Assembly (NCBI GenBank): GCA_002358555.1 | Contig: DEPC01000193.1 | Span: forward strand, 1-30,657 | Direction: 5' to 3' | Source: Hungatella sp. UBA3402 | GTDB taxonomy: Bacteria; Bacillota; Clostridia; Lachnospirales; Lachnospiraceae | Length of the DNA: 30,657 nucleotides | Shown: in pieces, positions 17,695-25,758 of the stretch | Numbering within the stretch: position 1 is the stretch's first letter | Layout of the letters: every line of letters starts with the position of its first letter | The notes under the pieces: model-generated | Seen by the model: the letters and a program-made list of their open reading frames with translations, nothing else | Told to the model about the DNA's origin: nothing | Database searches by the model: none | Program-made: the position numbers and the translations under genes

Positions 17695-18096
17695 TTAAAG
17701 AGTTTTATTCCTTTTTTCATTATGAATACTGATAATCGTGTTGACAATACATAATAATAGAAAAAGACTTGTAAAGTTAATCCAAATATCTCTATATGCT
17801 GTTTTTGCTAATTCTTCCCTTAATCCGCTAAACCAGACATAGATAAATGCTAATAGTTGACATGGTACATATGAAATAATATATCTGAGAATCAACGGCT
17901 TAACAGGCAAATGAGTACACAAATTGAATGTTGCAATACCAATCAAGAGAATAATAGCTCTATCTAATTCATGCCAATTACCACTTGGGTCTTCATAAAT
18001 ACCATTACTAAGATATAAAATACTATTTAGCAATGTTGTTATTGTATATAGTATCGAATAAATCGACAGGATACGTATCCATTTTTTCTTATGCAT
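17695..18096 (-). CDS. Small four-helix membrane protein, function unknown
   Basis: 133 residues with four hydrophobic segments: IRILSIYSILYTITTLLNSILYL, AIILLIGIATFNLCTHL, LRYIISYVPCQLLAFIYVWF and FTSLFLLLCIVNTIISI. A short polar loop (GIYEDPSGNWHELDRA) lies between the first two. GGGAG is about ten bases before the ATG. The length and the HELDRA...YRDIW pattern recall a family of small clostridial membrane proteins (possibly DUF6608), but I cannot confirm that. It converges with the MATE gene. The gene looks intact. Confidence 0.6.
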   Translation of the reverse strand: MHKKKWIRILSIYSILYTITTLLNSILYLSNGIYEDPSGNWHELDRAIILLIGIATFNLCTHLPVKPLILRYIISYVPCQLLAFIYVWFSGLREELAKTAYRDIWINFTSLFLLLCIVNTIISIHNEKRNKTL

Positions 18097-18146
18097 TTTT
18101 TCTACACTCCCAATGTTTCGCCCTATTTAACTTAAACTGTCAAGAA

Positions 18147-18194
18147 GGGGCTGTTGCAAAATGATAGATTTCTACAATATTTTGCAACAACCCC
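18147..18194. repeat. 48-bp near-perfect palindrome resembling joined IS ends
   Basis: The arms 18147-18162 (GGGGCTGTTGCAAAAT) and 18179-18194 (ATTTTGCAACAACCCC) match at 15 of 16 positions. The centre also contains TAGA-TT-TCTA. Sequences starting GGGRCTGTTGC are common at insertion-sequence ends in clostridia. No transposase remains. As RNA it forms a strong hairpin and may end the lipoprotein transcript (minus strand), although only TTCTT follows. Confidence 0.6.
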
Positions 18195-18304
18195 ACATCA
18201 CTTCTCAAACAAATATCTATTTATTATATTATAGTTATCCAGCAATATTTTTTCAACTACTTTTTCTTCTGTATCATAGAATATTTTTAGTATAGTTAGA
18301 ACAT

Positions 18305-18772
18305 TTATTTAACAATGTCTGCCACAATTTTTAAAGCTGGACCTGGATGGCTTTCATTACCGAGTAGCCCTTGATAAGTAATTTCTACTTTATCGCCAAC
18401 AGTAATGGGCGAATCTCCTTCTATTATTTCTGTGTTTTTTGTAGAAAAATAATAGAACATTCCATCACCTGGGTCTTTGATGATAATTGTGTTATCTTCA
18501 TACTTTTTAACAATTCCCGTAATGGGGTCACTCTCTATATTTTCTTCCGCTGTTGAAGACTCTTTTCCAGCATCTTCGGTACTTTCTGATTTTGAAGGCT
18601 CCATAGCAGCGTTTTTTGTTTCGAGGATTTTTGTTTCTGCAACTTTTTCACTTTCCGTTTCCTGTTCGACAATCGATTCCGTAGATACTGCATCTTCGAC
18701 GGAATTGAATGAACAAGCGGTTATCCCCATTGCCAAAATTATCATAAATACAAGTATCCATTTCTTTTCCAT
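18305..18772 (-). CDS. Putative lipoprotein with acidic linker and beta-rich C-terminal domain
   Basis: 155 residues from ATG 18772, which follows AAAGGAAA at proper spacing; a start 21 bases earlier lacks this. The signal peptide MEKKWILVFMIILAMG ends in the lipobox ITAC with Cys20 as the lipidation site. A low-complexity Glu/Ser/Thr linker (about 25-85) follows, then a compact domain: GIVKKYEDNTIIIKDPGDG, KNTEIIEGDSPITVGDKVEITYQG. This resembles small OB-like domains of exported lipoproteins such as the DUF3221 type, but the match is by eye. Expected on the outer face of the membrane. Function unknown. Confidence 0.7.
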   Translation of the reverse strand: MEKKWILVFMIILAMGITACSFNSVEDAVSTESIVEQETESEKVAETKILETKNAAMEPSKSESTEDAGKESSTAEENIESDPITGIVKKYEDNTIIIKDPGDGMFYYFSTKNTEIIEGDSPITVGDKVEITYQGLLGNESHPGPALKIVADIVK

Positions 18773-18943
18773 AATGATTTCCTTTCTCTGCAAGTTGTTT
18801 TAGAAAAAAGTTTTTTGTAATTTTAAATTATAACACAAAAATCTCTAAAAAATTTCTAAAACTAAGTGGACTATATGTTTATACTTCATCTTTGGCATTT
18901 TGAGACTTGCCTTTCAGAGATGAATGACTTGCAGAGTGAAAAA

Positions 18944-18962
18944 GGGACTGTCGAAAAAATAG
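18944..18962. repeat. Lone IS-end-like sequence
   Basis: GGGACTGTCGAAAAAATAG resembles the outer end of several clostridial insertion sequences and is a diverged direct copy of the arm at 18147. No transposase or matching opposite end was found in 18794-19043, which otherwise holds nothing recognisable. Confidence 0.35.
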
Positions 18963-19043
18963 TTCTAAAACTGTCTTATGAGTGCTGCCTTAACTTGCAG
19001 ATTTCAACACATTAGGAGAGTAATTTTATATGATAAAGCCGTT

Positions 19044-20468
19044 TTACTGTTTATTTCCTCGACTGGTGACAATCCCATCTTTATCAGAAGAATAATAGAC
19101 CTCGTCTGCATCTTTTACATTTTTCTTATTCTTCTGTATTTTTCCAGACTGATTTACCAGATATTCTTTACCATCATATTGGATAACTCCATATCTCATA
19201 TTGCTATCAATCGTGAGCATATGACCGTTTTCATAGATAGAATCTTTGTAAATGCCATGTATGCCAGAGCCTCGGTCTGTGCCTGATGTTTTAAAATAGA
19301 AGGTATGTTTTTCGTCGTCTAAGTAAATGGTAGTTCTTCCTGTTGCCATAACTCCTTCTTTGGGGTGGTCTCCAAAATAATAGACAGTTTTATTTTCATC
19401 TGCTGATGGAAGCTGATCCAGATTTTCAATTTTCTCATAGGAAAGGATTTTTTTATTCTGCACTTCCATCTTATAAAGACCATGGAGCATCATACCGCCC
19501 TCATTGAAGCCGTAGCTATGGCCATTGATAGATTTAATCTGGTTGGTGACAACATTGCCATTATTCAGACCATAAAACCAATATTTTTCTTCATCTGCAT
19601 AAGCTTGTGCATCAATTTCTTCACTGGGAACTGTCAAAAACCATCCTACTGCAAGCCAGCATTGACTAGGAGCTTTATAATAGGAATTTACGGTTTGAGA
19701 GGTATTGGATGAAGCATTCGACGGGGAGGCATACCATTGATATTGTGCATTCCCATCTTCCCGAAATAGGTATTTGCGACCATTAATATTCCTCTTGGTA
19801 TTAGCTGTTTTTTTGCCGTTAGACTGAAAATAAAACCAGTATTCATCATCAAAAGTATTGTCTTGATTATTATCATCAAGAGCTTCTAGCCTCTTCCATT
19901 CACTCTGGGACATGGCCCCATCATTTTCTGTGCCACAGTAATAGATTCCATCTCTCCATGCATCATCTCCAACAACTCGCTGAGAATTTTCATTGACCCA
20001 GCCAAAAAGCATATGTCCTCTTTCATCAAAAGCATATTTTTTCGTCTCTCCAGTGGATATTTTGATGGATTTAAAAGAAGTTTTGCCAGAGCTAGGAGCT
20101 TTGTATGCTTTTCCAGTAGATTGAAAATAATACCACACATTATCTGGCTCGTGAGAACTGTCAGCCTCTTCATTGGGGAGCTTACGCCATTCATTGCTGA
20201 CTCTTGCTCCAGCAGAATTTACATAGTAATAATCGCCATCTGTTTCAATAAGGCGGCTCCGAACCAGCTTTCCATCACTTCCAAGATAAAATAAATGGTC
20301 TCCAGACCGTCTCCAGCACTCAGTTGCCATAGAGCCATCTTTTTCGTAGTAATGCCATTCCGTTCCATTCCATTGCCAACCTGCTGCTCCATAGGAAATT
20401 ATATTCATGCCTAAAGCCAATATGATACCTGCACATGTGGCAGAACATATTTGAAATTTTTTCTTCAT
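19044..20468 (-). CDS. Secreted cell-wall-binding-repeat protein
   Basis: 474 residues. A signal peptide (KKKFQICSATCAGIILALGMNIISYGA) precedes an array of about a dozen aromatic/glycine repeats of the choline-binding/glucan-binding type: GWQWNGTEWHYYEKDGSMAT, HLFYLGSDGKLV, DYYYVNSAGARV, WYYFQSTGKAY, YWFYFQSNGKKT, KYLFREDGNAQ, YWFYGLNNGNVV, HSYGFNEGGMML. No catalytic domain is seen; the protein is nearly all repeats with variable linkers. Such repeats bind teichoic-acid choline or other wall glycans non-covalently. GGAGGG precedes the ATG. Transcription probably starts at the MerR-type promoter at 20508-20538, controlled by the gene just upstream. The ligand of the repeats is unknown. Confidence 0.85.
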   Translation of the reverse strand: MKKKFQICSATCAGIILALGMNIISYGAAGWQWNGTEWHYYEKDGSMATECWRRSGDHLFYLGSDGKLVRSRLIETDGDYYYVNSAGARVSNEWRKLPNEEADSSHEPDNVWYYFQSTGKAYKAPSSGKTSFKSIKISTGETKKYAFDERGHMLFGWVNENSQRVVGDDAWRDGIYYCGTENDGAMSQSEWKRLEALDDNNQDNTFDDEYWFYFQSNGKKTANTKRNINGRKYLFREDGNAQYQWYASPSNASSNTSQTVNSYYKAPSQCWLAVGWFLTVPSEEIDAQAYADEEKYWFYGLNNGNVVTNQIKSINGHSYGFNEGGMMLHGLYKMEVQNKKILSYEKIENLDQLPSADENKTVYYFGDHPKEGVMATGRTTIYLDDEKHTFYFKTSGTDRGSGIHGIYKDSIYENGHMLTIDSNMRYGVIQYDGKEYLVNQSGKIQKNKKNVKDADEVYYSSDKDGIVTSRGNKQ

Positions 20469-20507
20469 AGGTTCAACCCTCCAGTTTTAGTGGTTTCTGA
20501 TAGGGTG

Positions 20508-20538
20508 ACTTTACACCCTGGAGCTACTCCAAGGTCAA
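20508..20538 (-). promoter_or_regulatory. MerR-type promoter with 19-bp spacer and dyad operator
   Basis: On the minus strand, -35 TTGACC (20538-20533) and -10 TAAAGT (20513-20508) are 19 bases apart. The spacer holds a dyad, CCTTGGAG and CTCCAGGG, with a three-base centre and 7 of 8 positions matching. An over-long spacer with a centred dyad is the hallmark of promoters that MerR proteins activate by DNA distortion. It lies between the MerR gene and the wall-binding-repeat gene, about 40 bases from the latter's start. Confidence 0.85.
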
Positions 20539-20560
20539 TAAATGATTCCTTTCGGTTTTC

Positions 20561-21445
20561 TTACTGACTTTTTGTATAGGAAGAAAGAATAGGAATATAA
20601 ATTTCCTGATAATAGCAAGGAACTTCCTGACTTATCCTGGAAAAATTGGAGGTGACTATTACTTGGGACGAAACCAAGATTCCTTGATTAGCTGCCCACT
20701 CTCGCATGGAGGTGATGAGAGAGACAAGAGGTTTCGGAGAGCTGCCTTCTACTGTGGTATGAACACAATATCCTGTTGGTGCAGGCTGACAGCCAGAAAA
20801 ATCATAGTCAAGCTCCAGACGGCTGATGATTTCCTGATAAAAAATTAGATAAGATTGTTCATAAGTCAATTCTGCTTCATAGGAGAGAGTAGTGCTTGAT
20901 TTTTGTGTAGCAGAATAATCAGGGGTTAAAGAAAAACCAGACTGATATTGATAACAATCATAAAGATAGACCATATCCAGACCAGGATATTTTTGAGAGA
21001 GTAAAAACCATTGACTTAACCCTTCAGATGGAGAACTGATAGTGGAAAGAAGGCATGATTCAGGAAACGGTTTTAAACAAAATTGATTAAGACAAGATTG
21101 TAAATCATGATAGATTTTTTGCATAGAAAGAAGACGTGAAAGAGTCTGTTTATGGAACTGTATGGCCTCAATCTCTGCAGATATTTTTTGTTTTAAACTG
21201 TTTTGATAATCTGGAGATAAGGGAGAAGTCTCCAGCAGTTCTTCTATTGTGTCCAGACCAAAATTTAACTTTCTGGAAAATAGAATGCGTACCAGTTGAT
21301 AAAGGTCTTCTTCTGTAAAATATCGGTATCCATTGGCCTTCTTTTTTGCAGTAAGAATGCCCTTTTTCTCATAAAAACGCAGAGTATCCCGACTGATTCC
21401 GGTGATAGCAGCAATATCTCCAATAAGGTATTCTTGTTGTTTCAT
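20561..21445 (-). CDS. MerR-family transcriptional regulator with C-terminal effector-binding region
   Basis: 294 residues. The winged helix-turn-helix spans about 5-75 (YLIGDIAAITGISRDTLRFYEKKGIL, then NGYRYFTEEDLYQL). A coiled-coil dimerisation helix follows (about 85-115). The rest (about 130-290) looks like a small-molecule-binding domain of the BmrR/GyrI type; YCVHTTVEGSSPKPLVSLITS and the aromatic C-terminus would fit, but no ligand-binding residue can be assigned. AGGAG precedes the ATG. It sits upstream of and co-oriented with the wall-binding-repeat gene, whose promoter has a clear MerR operator. Its own promoter (21591-21619) begins with TTGACCCTT and may be autoregulated. Confidence 0.88.
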   Translation of the reverse strand: MKQQEYLIGDIAAITGISRDTLRFYEKKGILTAKKKANGYRYFTEEDLYQLVRILFSRKLNFGLDTIEELLETSPLSPDYQNSLKQKISAEIEAIQFHKQTLSRLLSMQKIYHDLQSCLNQFCLKPFPESCLLSTISSPSEGLSQWFLLSQKYPGLDMVYLYDCYQYQSGFSLTPDYSATQKSSTTLSYEAELTYEQSYLIFYQEIISRLELDYDFSGCQPAPTGYCVHTTVEGSSPKPLVSLITSMREWAANQGILVSSQVIVTSNFSRISQEVPCYYQEIYIPILSSYTKSQ

Positions 21446-21482
21446 AGATGTACTCCTGTCTTTTGTGTAGTTTATATGAATT

Positions 21483-21550
21483 CAAGAACGCCTTCGGCGT
21501 TCTTGTGGCGGCGTGCGAGTCAGATCAATCTTGCGTTCCACACGCCTGCC
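21483..21550. repeat. Two-stem palindromic element in the merR leader
   Basis: CAAGAACGCC (21483-21492) and GGCGTTCTTG (21496-21505) form a perfect 10-bp stem with a three-base loop. Next to it, GGCGTG-CGAG (21510-21519) can pair with CTTGCG (21530-21535) and CACGCC (21541-21546). The element is much richer in G+C than its surroundings. It lies in the predicted 5' leader of the MerR transcript, and no T-run follows on either strand. It could be a dispersed repeat or a regulatory RNA structure. Confidence 0.6.
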
Positions 21551-21590
21551 ATTATCAGATGGGAATGAAAGTTTCAAAGGGATTAGATAA

Positions 21591-21619
21591 AGTTTAGCCT
21601 TATTTATAAAAAGGGTCAA
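21591..21619 (-). promoter_or_regulatory. Likely promoter of the MerR gene
   Basis: On the minus strand, TTGACC (21619-21614), 17 bases, then TAAACT (21596-21591). The spacer begins CCTTT and ends with AAGG, a shortened version of the CCTT...AAGG dyad typical of MerR operators, so autoregulation is possible. It would give a leader of about 140 bases that contains the two-stem element. Confidence 0.5.
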
Positions 21620-21703
21620 TTCATGTAAAAAAATCGGAAGAAAATGGAAGAAAAGAGTAATAAATGTCAGGAAGTTGTTAAAAACCCAAACCTCTTTATC
21701 TGG

Positions 21704-23536
21704 TTATATCCCCAAAATAATAGTTGAAAGATTGACTGTAATACAGAGAATAACTCCTAAAATCGTGGGGAGAAGAATCGCAATGGCCGTCCATTTCAAA
21801 CTTCCTGTTTCTTTTTTGATAGTTAAACAGGTTGTAGAGCAGGGCCAGTGGAATAGGCAGAAAATCAACATACAAAGTGCTGTTTTTAAAGTCCACCCAT
21901 GACTGGTAAGTAGAGAGAAAAGAGCAGCAGAATCTGTCATTTCTACCAACTGTCCAGTTTGAAGATAAGCCATGAGCATAATGGGAATGACAATTTCATT
22001 GGCTGGGAATCCTAAAAGAAAAGCCATGAGAATGACTCCGTCTAATCCCATAAGGCGTCCCAATGGGTCAAAAAATCCGGTTAAATGGAGCAGAAGGCTC
22101 TGTCCGCCTGCCATGGTGTTAGCAAGAAGCCAGATAATTAGACCGGCAGGGGCGGCAATAGCGGCAGCCCTGCCAAGGACAAAGAGAGTACGGTCAAAAA
22201 TGGAACGAATTAGGACTTTTCCAATCTGAGGACGGCGGTATGGTGGTAACTCCAGGGTAAAGGCAGAAGGAAGCCCCTTTAAAAGGGTATGGGACAAAAT
22301 CCAGGAACATCCCAAGGTGGCAGTTACCCCTGCCAGGATTGCTGCAGTTAGGGTAAGGGCCGCTAAGAGAGAGCCAGCAGTCCCTTGAATTCTACTGATA
22401 AAAAATAGAGTAATCAGAGTAAATAAGGTGGGAAAACGGCCATTGCAGGGGACTAAGGAATTAGTCAGAATGGCAATCAGCCGTTCTCTGGGGGAGTCGA
22501 TGATACGACAGCCGATAACTCCAGCAGCATTGCATCCAAATCCCATGGCCATAGTCAAGCATTGCTTTCCGCAGGCATGACATCGTTTAAAAGAACGGTC
22601 CATATGGAAGGCAACTCTTGGAAGATATCCGAAATCTTCTAACAAAGTAAACAGAGGGAAGAAAATAGCCATAGGAGGCAGCATAACAGAAATTACCCAG
22701 GCCAATACTCGGTAAACTCCATAGACCAAAGCTTGAACCAGAATCTTGGGAACCCTTAAAATCGTCAGAGAGAGGGCAAGTCTTTCCTCTAATGAAAAGA
22801 GCAAATTCCATAGAAGGCTAGAAGGGTAGTTCGCTCCAACCATGGTAATCCAAAATACTCCCATCAGTAGGAGCACCATGATAAAACTGCCTGTAAATGG
22901 TCCAGTAACAATGCGGTCAATCTGTTCTTCTTGCTTTCGATAGTTTGTTTTGGTGTAACGAACGGTTTCCTGTGCGAGATGCTTTGGTGAGAAATCCAGG
23001 CATTCATAGTGGTTTTGAGTATTCTCACAGTCCAGAATAACCTCTTTTAGATAGTCTAAATCTTCAGAACATCTGGCACAACAGGAGATTACAGGAATCT
23101 GCAATACATCTTGAAGAAGACCAAAATCAATTTCAATTCCCTTTTTCCATGCTTCGTCACATAGATTGATGCACAGAACCAGAGGAATTCCATTGTCTTT
23201 GATAGGAGATAAGGTTAGCACCTGTTTCAGCAGATGAAGTCCTCGCTCCACACAGGTGGCATCGCAGACTACAACCACAGCATCAGCTTCTCCAGAAGAA
23301 AGATATTGTTTGGTAATTTCCTCTTCTTTTGAATGAGTGTTAAGAGAATAGGTTCCAGGCAGGTCCACAAGAACACAAGACTTGCCATTGAACGAAAATT
23401 CTCCACTGGCAGATTCTACGGTTACACCGGACCAGTTTGCAGTATGCTGATGCATACCTGTCAGGCCATTAAAAATAGTACTTTTTCCTACATTGGGATT
23501 GCCGGCTAGAGCTACTACCATCTGATAATTATCCAT
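21704..23536 (-). CDS. feoB: Ferrous iron transport protein B
   Basis: 610 residues from ATG 23536, five bases after GGGAGGG; the frame stays open further upstream, but that part has no conservation and underlies the oppositely oriented gene at 23703. The N-terminal G domain has GNPNVGKST (G1), a Thr-containing switch near HTANWSGVTVES, VDLPGTYSL (G3) and a divergent G4, INLCDEA. The membrane part carries the Cys-containing gate motifs (MGFGCNAAGVIGCRI; LVPCNGRFP) and a C-terminal FHWPCSTTCLTIKKE. It imports Fe2+ across the cytoplasmic membrane. Length is at the short end for the family. feoA lies about 700 bases upstream rather than adjacent. Confidence 0.93.
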   Translation of the reverse strand: MDNYQMVVALAGNPNVGKSTIFNGLTGMHQHTANWSGVTVESASGEFSFNGKSCVLVDLPGTYSLNTHSKEEEITKQYLSSGEADAVVVVCDATCVERGLHLLKQVLTLSPIKDNGIPLVLCINLCDEAWKKGIEIDFGLLQDVLQIPVISCCARCSEDLDYLKEVILDCENTQNHYECLDFSPKHLAQETVRYTKTNYRKQEEQIDRIVTGPFTGSFIMVLLLMGVFWITMVGANYPSSLLWNLLFSLEERLALSLTILRVPKILVQALVYGVYRVLAWVISVMLPPMAIFFPLFTLLEDFGYLPRVAFHMDRSFKRCHACGKQCLTMAMGFGCNAAGVIGCRIIDSPRERLIAILTNSLVPCNGRFPTLFTLITLFFISRIQGTAGSLLAALTLTAAILAGVTATLGCSWILSHTLLKGLPSAFTLELPPYRRPQIGKVLIRSIFDRTLFVLGRAAAIAAPAGLIIWLLANTMAGGQSLLLHLTGFFDPLGRLMGLDGVILMAFLLGFPANEIVIPIMLMAYLQTGQLVEMTDSAALFSLLTSHGWTLKTALCMLIFCLFHWPCSTTCLTIKKETGSLKWTAIAILLPTILGVILCITVNLSTIILGI

Positions 23537-23632
23537 GGCATCCCTCCCTGAAGTTTCATAAATCAGCCTTACGATTACTGTATGAAAAAGAAAAACAAAA
23601 AGTGCATAAGTGTTTCTTTTTTTTGATAAATG

Positions 23633-23641
23633 TGGTATACT
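23633..23641 (+). promoter_or_regulatory. Extended -10 promoter for the small membrane protein
   Basis: TGGTATACT fits the extended -10 form (TGnTATAAT-like) at 23633-23641; the -35 position is only T-rich. It lies 62 bases before the ATG at 23703, on the opposite strand from feoB. Confidence 0.45.
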
Positions 23642-23702
23642 AGGAAAGATAAAAGAAAGAAGCGGATTGAAGCAACGGTAGGAGGAAGGAGATATCTTTA
23701 GT

Positions 23703-23984
23703 ATGTTAAATGTTTTGAAGAAAATTTTGCTTATGTTTGTAATATGTCTGTGCATGTCTGTGGGTGTAGCCCCAACAGCAGAAGCCGCAGCCCCTATACA
23801 GGCAGAGGCCCAGATAGTTCCAGAAGAACCAGCAGCAGAAAGTGCCGATTCAGAAGAAGGAGCATTTTTACTGATTCTTATGGGAGGAGCGCTTTTGATT
23901 ATCTTATTTGCAGTGATTTCAGCCATGGCTACAGTGTCTGGCGCTATAAGCGTTGCAGTGAATATGGATGTGGATGGAGAATAA
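23703..23984 (+). CDS. Small exported membrane protein, function unknown
   Basis: 93 residues. A signal peptide (LNVLKKILLMFVICLCMSVGV) ends in the likely cleavage site TAEA-AAP. An Ala/Pro/Glu-rich acidic segment (about 30-52) follows, then one strong membrane segment (AFLLILMGGALLIILFAVISAM) and a short acidic tail (NMDVDGE). AAGGAG lies eleven bases before the ATG. It has its own promoter candidate and a clear terminator, so it is a stand-alone transcript. It runs between feoA and feoB in the opposite direction. It resembles no Feo component that I know; an iron link rests on position only. Confidence 0.65.
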   Translation: MLNVLKKILLMFVICLCMSVGVAPTAEAAAPIQAEAQIVPEEPAAESADSEEGAFLLILMGGALLIILFAVISAMATVSGAISVAVNMDVDGE

Positions 23985-24049
23985 GATATTAAATTACCCT
24001 ATTATTATTCAAGCACAAAGATACAAAAATTTTCATATGTCAGGAAAAA

Positions 24050-24090
24050 GGCCACATTTACTGAGAAAGCTCGATAAATGTGGTCTTTTT
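24050..24090 (+). terminator. Rho-independent terminator after the small membrane protein gene
   Basis: GGCCACATTTA (24050-24060) pairs with TAAATGTGGTC (24075-24085), 11 bp with one G-T pair, followed by TTTTT. The loop is 14 bases. Confidence 0.85.
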
Positions 24091-24240
24091 ATATATTTAA
24101 TCATGAATATTTTAAGGTTAAGGACTTTTCCTATGGCAGATTGAAATCGCCAGAAAAACAGATGTGTACTGTTTGGGATATTTAAAACAATAAGGAAAAT
24201 TTAAACTTACATATGTCATTTGTTGACTCTTATAAGCAAT

Positions 24241-24480
24241 TTAATGCGATACATTGGTCTGAACAAAAATTTCATTGATATTTTCTTCTCGTAGTCCGAT
24301 GACTGCATTGCGCACTAAGTATGCTCTCATGCCACCCTTGCGTCCTTTTAAGACACAAGAAATTTCTTCATCAGGGATAAAGCCAAGGTCCTCTAAGCGT
24401 TCAGCCATACTTTTTTCGCTGGCAACCCAGACGACCTTGACATGCTCTCCCAAATCTATTTGACTCAATGGAAGTACCAT
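24241..24480 (-). CDS. feoA: FeoA-type ferrous iron transport protein A
   Basis: 79 residues from ATG 24480; an ATG at 24519 is in frame and gives 92, but has no ribosome binding site, while GGTGA precedes 24480. The protein is a small SH3-like barrel: LPLSQIDLGEHVKVVWV, KSMAERLEDLGFIPDEEISCVLKG, and AYLVRNAVIGLREENINEIFV, which carry the family's LxxLG and hydrophobic end patterns. FeoA acts on the cytoplasmic side with FeoB. A TATAAT on the minus strand at about 24550 may be its own promoter; it could also be read from the operon upstream (gap 84 bases). It is split from feoB by a gene on the other strand. Confidence 0.85.
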   Translation of the reverse strand: MVLPLSQIDLGEHVKVVWVASEKSMAERLEDLGFIPDEEISCVLKGRKGGMRAYLVRNAVIGLREENINEIFVQTNVSH

Positions 24481-24564
24481 AAAGAATTCACCAGAAAAGA
24501 AAGTACTTATGACTACCATATGCTAAAAAGAAATCGCATGTGATAGAATTATATATTACACTAT

Positions 24565-25287
24565 CTAATCTTTCACTTTGAATATTTTGTCGATAATTAT
24601 GATTAGGATTGTTCCCAAGACAAGTGTAGTGAGAAGTATAATGCCAATAAACCCTATCTGAACCATAAAACTATGGGAGGAATTCCAAGTATCATTGATA
24701 CAGTAGAAGATACCTTCTGTATCAACATGATATTCTTCACATAAATCCTGAATATTTGCAAGGGCTTGACGATGAACCCCAGATTTTCTGCCTATGGGGA
24801 GGGTGATTTCCTTGCCTGCCTTCAGCTTTCTGGCATCTTCCTTGGGCATTTGTGCAAGAATATAGGATTGGTCAGGAAGTTGAAGAAGATAATATTCTCC
24901 GTATTCACCAAGTAAATCAAAAGCCGTGCGGGAAACTTCAGCCCGCTTTCTTTGGCCGCCTCGTCTGCTGGAGTTGGTGTAGGCAGAAATCCATGAGTAA
25001 CGAACTCCAATTCCAGTGGAAATAATTCCAATGGGTTCTATTGTGACATAGGAGGTCTGCCAAGTGTCTTCCCATGTCTGGGCGTCGCTGATACGAGGAA
25101 TATCGTCGCCTGCAGGCATTCCGATAAAATCTTCAGGAAGTCCATTTTCTGTCATTGCCAAGCTTACTGGCTCCTCCTTGCCTCGAAGTATGGATTCCAC
25201 ACTGATATTTTTTGCAAGAAAGATACCTACTACCAGGGCAATAATAACCGAGGCAAATTCTAATAGTTTCACAATCATCTTTTTCAT
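24565..25287 (-). CDS. Membrane protein with extracytoplasmic domain, function unknown
   Basis: 240 residues from ATG 25287, which follows AAAGGA; an ATG at 25314 is in frame but has no such site. A membrane helix near each end (KLLEFASVIIALVVGIFLA; IGFIGIILLTTLVLGTILIIII) flanks a soluble part of about 180 residues. That part contains WEDTWQTSYVTIEPIGIISTGIG, GEYYLLQLPDQSYILAQMPKEDARKLKAG and a basic SSRRGGQRKRAEV stretch. I do not recognise the family. It is the last gene of a three-gene operon, 30 bases after the Cys4 protein gene. feoA follows 84 bases later on the same strand. Confidence 0.65.
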   Translation of the reverse strand: MKKMIVKLLEFASVIIALVVGIFLAKNISVESILRGKEEPVSLAMTENGLPEDFIGMPAGDDIPRISDAQTWEDTWQTSYVTIEPIGIISTGIGVRYSWISAYTNSSRRGGQRKRAEVSRTAFDLLGEYGEYYLLQLPDQSYILAQMPKEDARKLKAGKEITLPIGRKSGVHRQALANIQDLCEEYHVDTEGIFYCINDTWNSSHSFMVQIGFIGIILLTTLVLGTILIIIIDKIFKVKD

Positions 25288-25317
25288 GATTTGTTCTATC
25301 CTTTCTATCATCATTAA

Positions 25318-25758
25318 TTAGGAATAAAGCCTCTTCCAGCGTTCAATGAAAGGCTGAAATGTTTCATAATCAAATATATAAGTGCTCTCCACAGTTTCTT
25401 CTCCTCGAACTTGAAGAAAATCTGTAATTTCTACCTGCTTTTGATTGCATTTTGGGCAGCAATAAACTTGTACCCAGCAGGCACGCCTCCCAGATGGAAT
25501 CTGGCTTTTGTCTGAGATTGGCTGTATATGGGAAGCAAGATAATGCTCAGAGTCTTCATACTTAGTGCCAAAGGAAATAGGGAGCAGGAATAAATAAGGA
25601 GGCTCAGAAGTTTTGGAGGCAATTCCTTTACAATGTCTGCAAGAACATTTGCCTTTGGAACTAAGAAAGATGCTCCAGATAAACATGATACCCCATAGGA
25701 TTGCAACAATAGCAAGACAGCCAAAAAGAATTTCTGGCAGGTAATAGGTCAAACTCAT
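25318..25758 (-). CDS. Membrane-anchored protein with Cys4 motif, function unknown
   Basis: 146 residues. One N-terminal membrane helix (PEILFGCLAIVAILWGIMFIWSIFL) is followed by a soluble region with two cysteine pairs, CSCRHC (about 38-43) and CCPKC (about 100-104). Together they look like a zinc-ribbon-type site. SGRRACWVQVYCCPKCNQKQVEI shows the second half. The start overlaps the stop of the gene before it (ATGA at 25758-25755), so the two are probably translated together. No named family was recognised. Confidence 0.65.
   Translation of the reverse strand: MSLTYYLPEILFGCLAIVAILWGIMFIWSIFLSSKGKCSCRHCKGIASKTSEPPYLFLLPISFGTKYEDSEHYLASHIQPISDKSQIPSGRRACWVQVYCCPKCNQKQVEITDFLQVRGEETVESTYIFDYETFQPFIERWKRLYS

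Noticed and set aside
18477..18803. 108-residue frame opposite the lipoprotein gene
   Set aside because: The minus-strand frame has a lipobox signal peptide and a ribosome binding site. This one is its complement, with no start signals.
23537..23926. N-terminal extension of the feoB frame
   Set aside because: It is unconserved and lies opposite a gene with a signal peptide and its own signals. ATG 23536 has GGGAGGG and begins the G domain properly.
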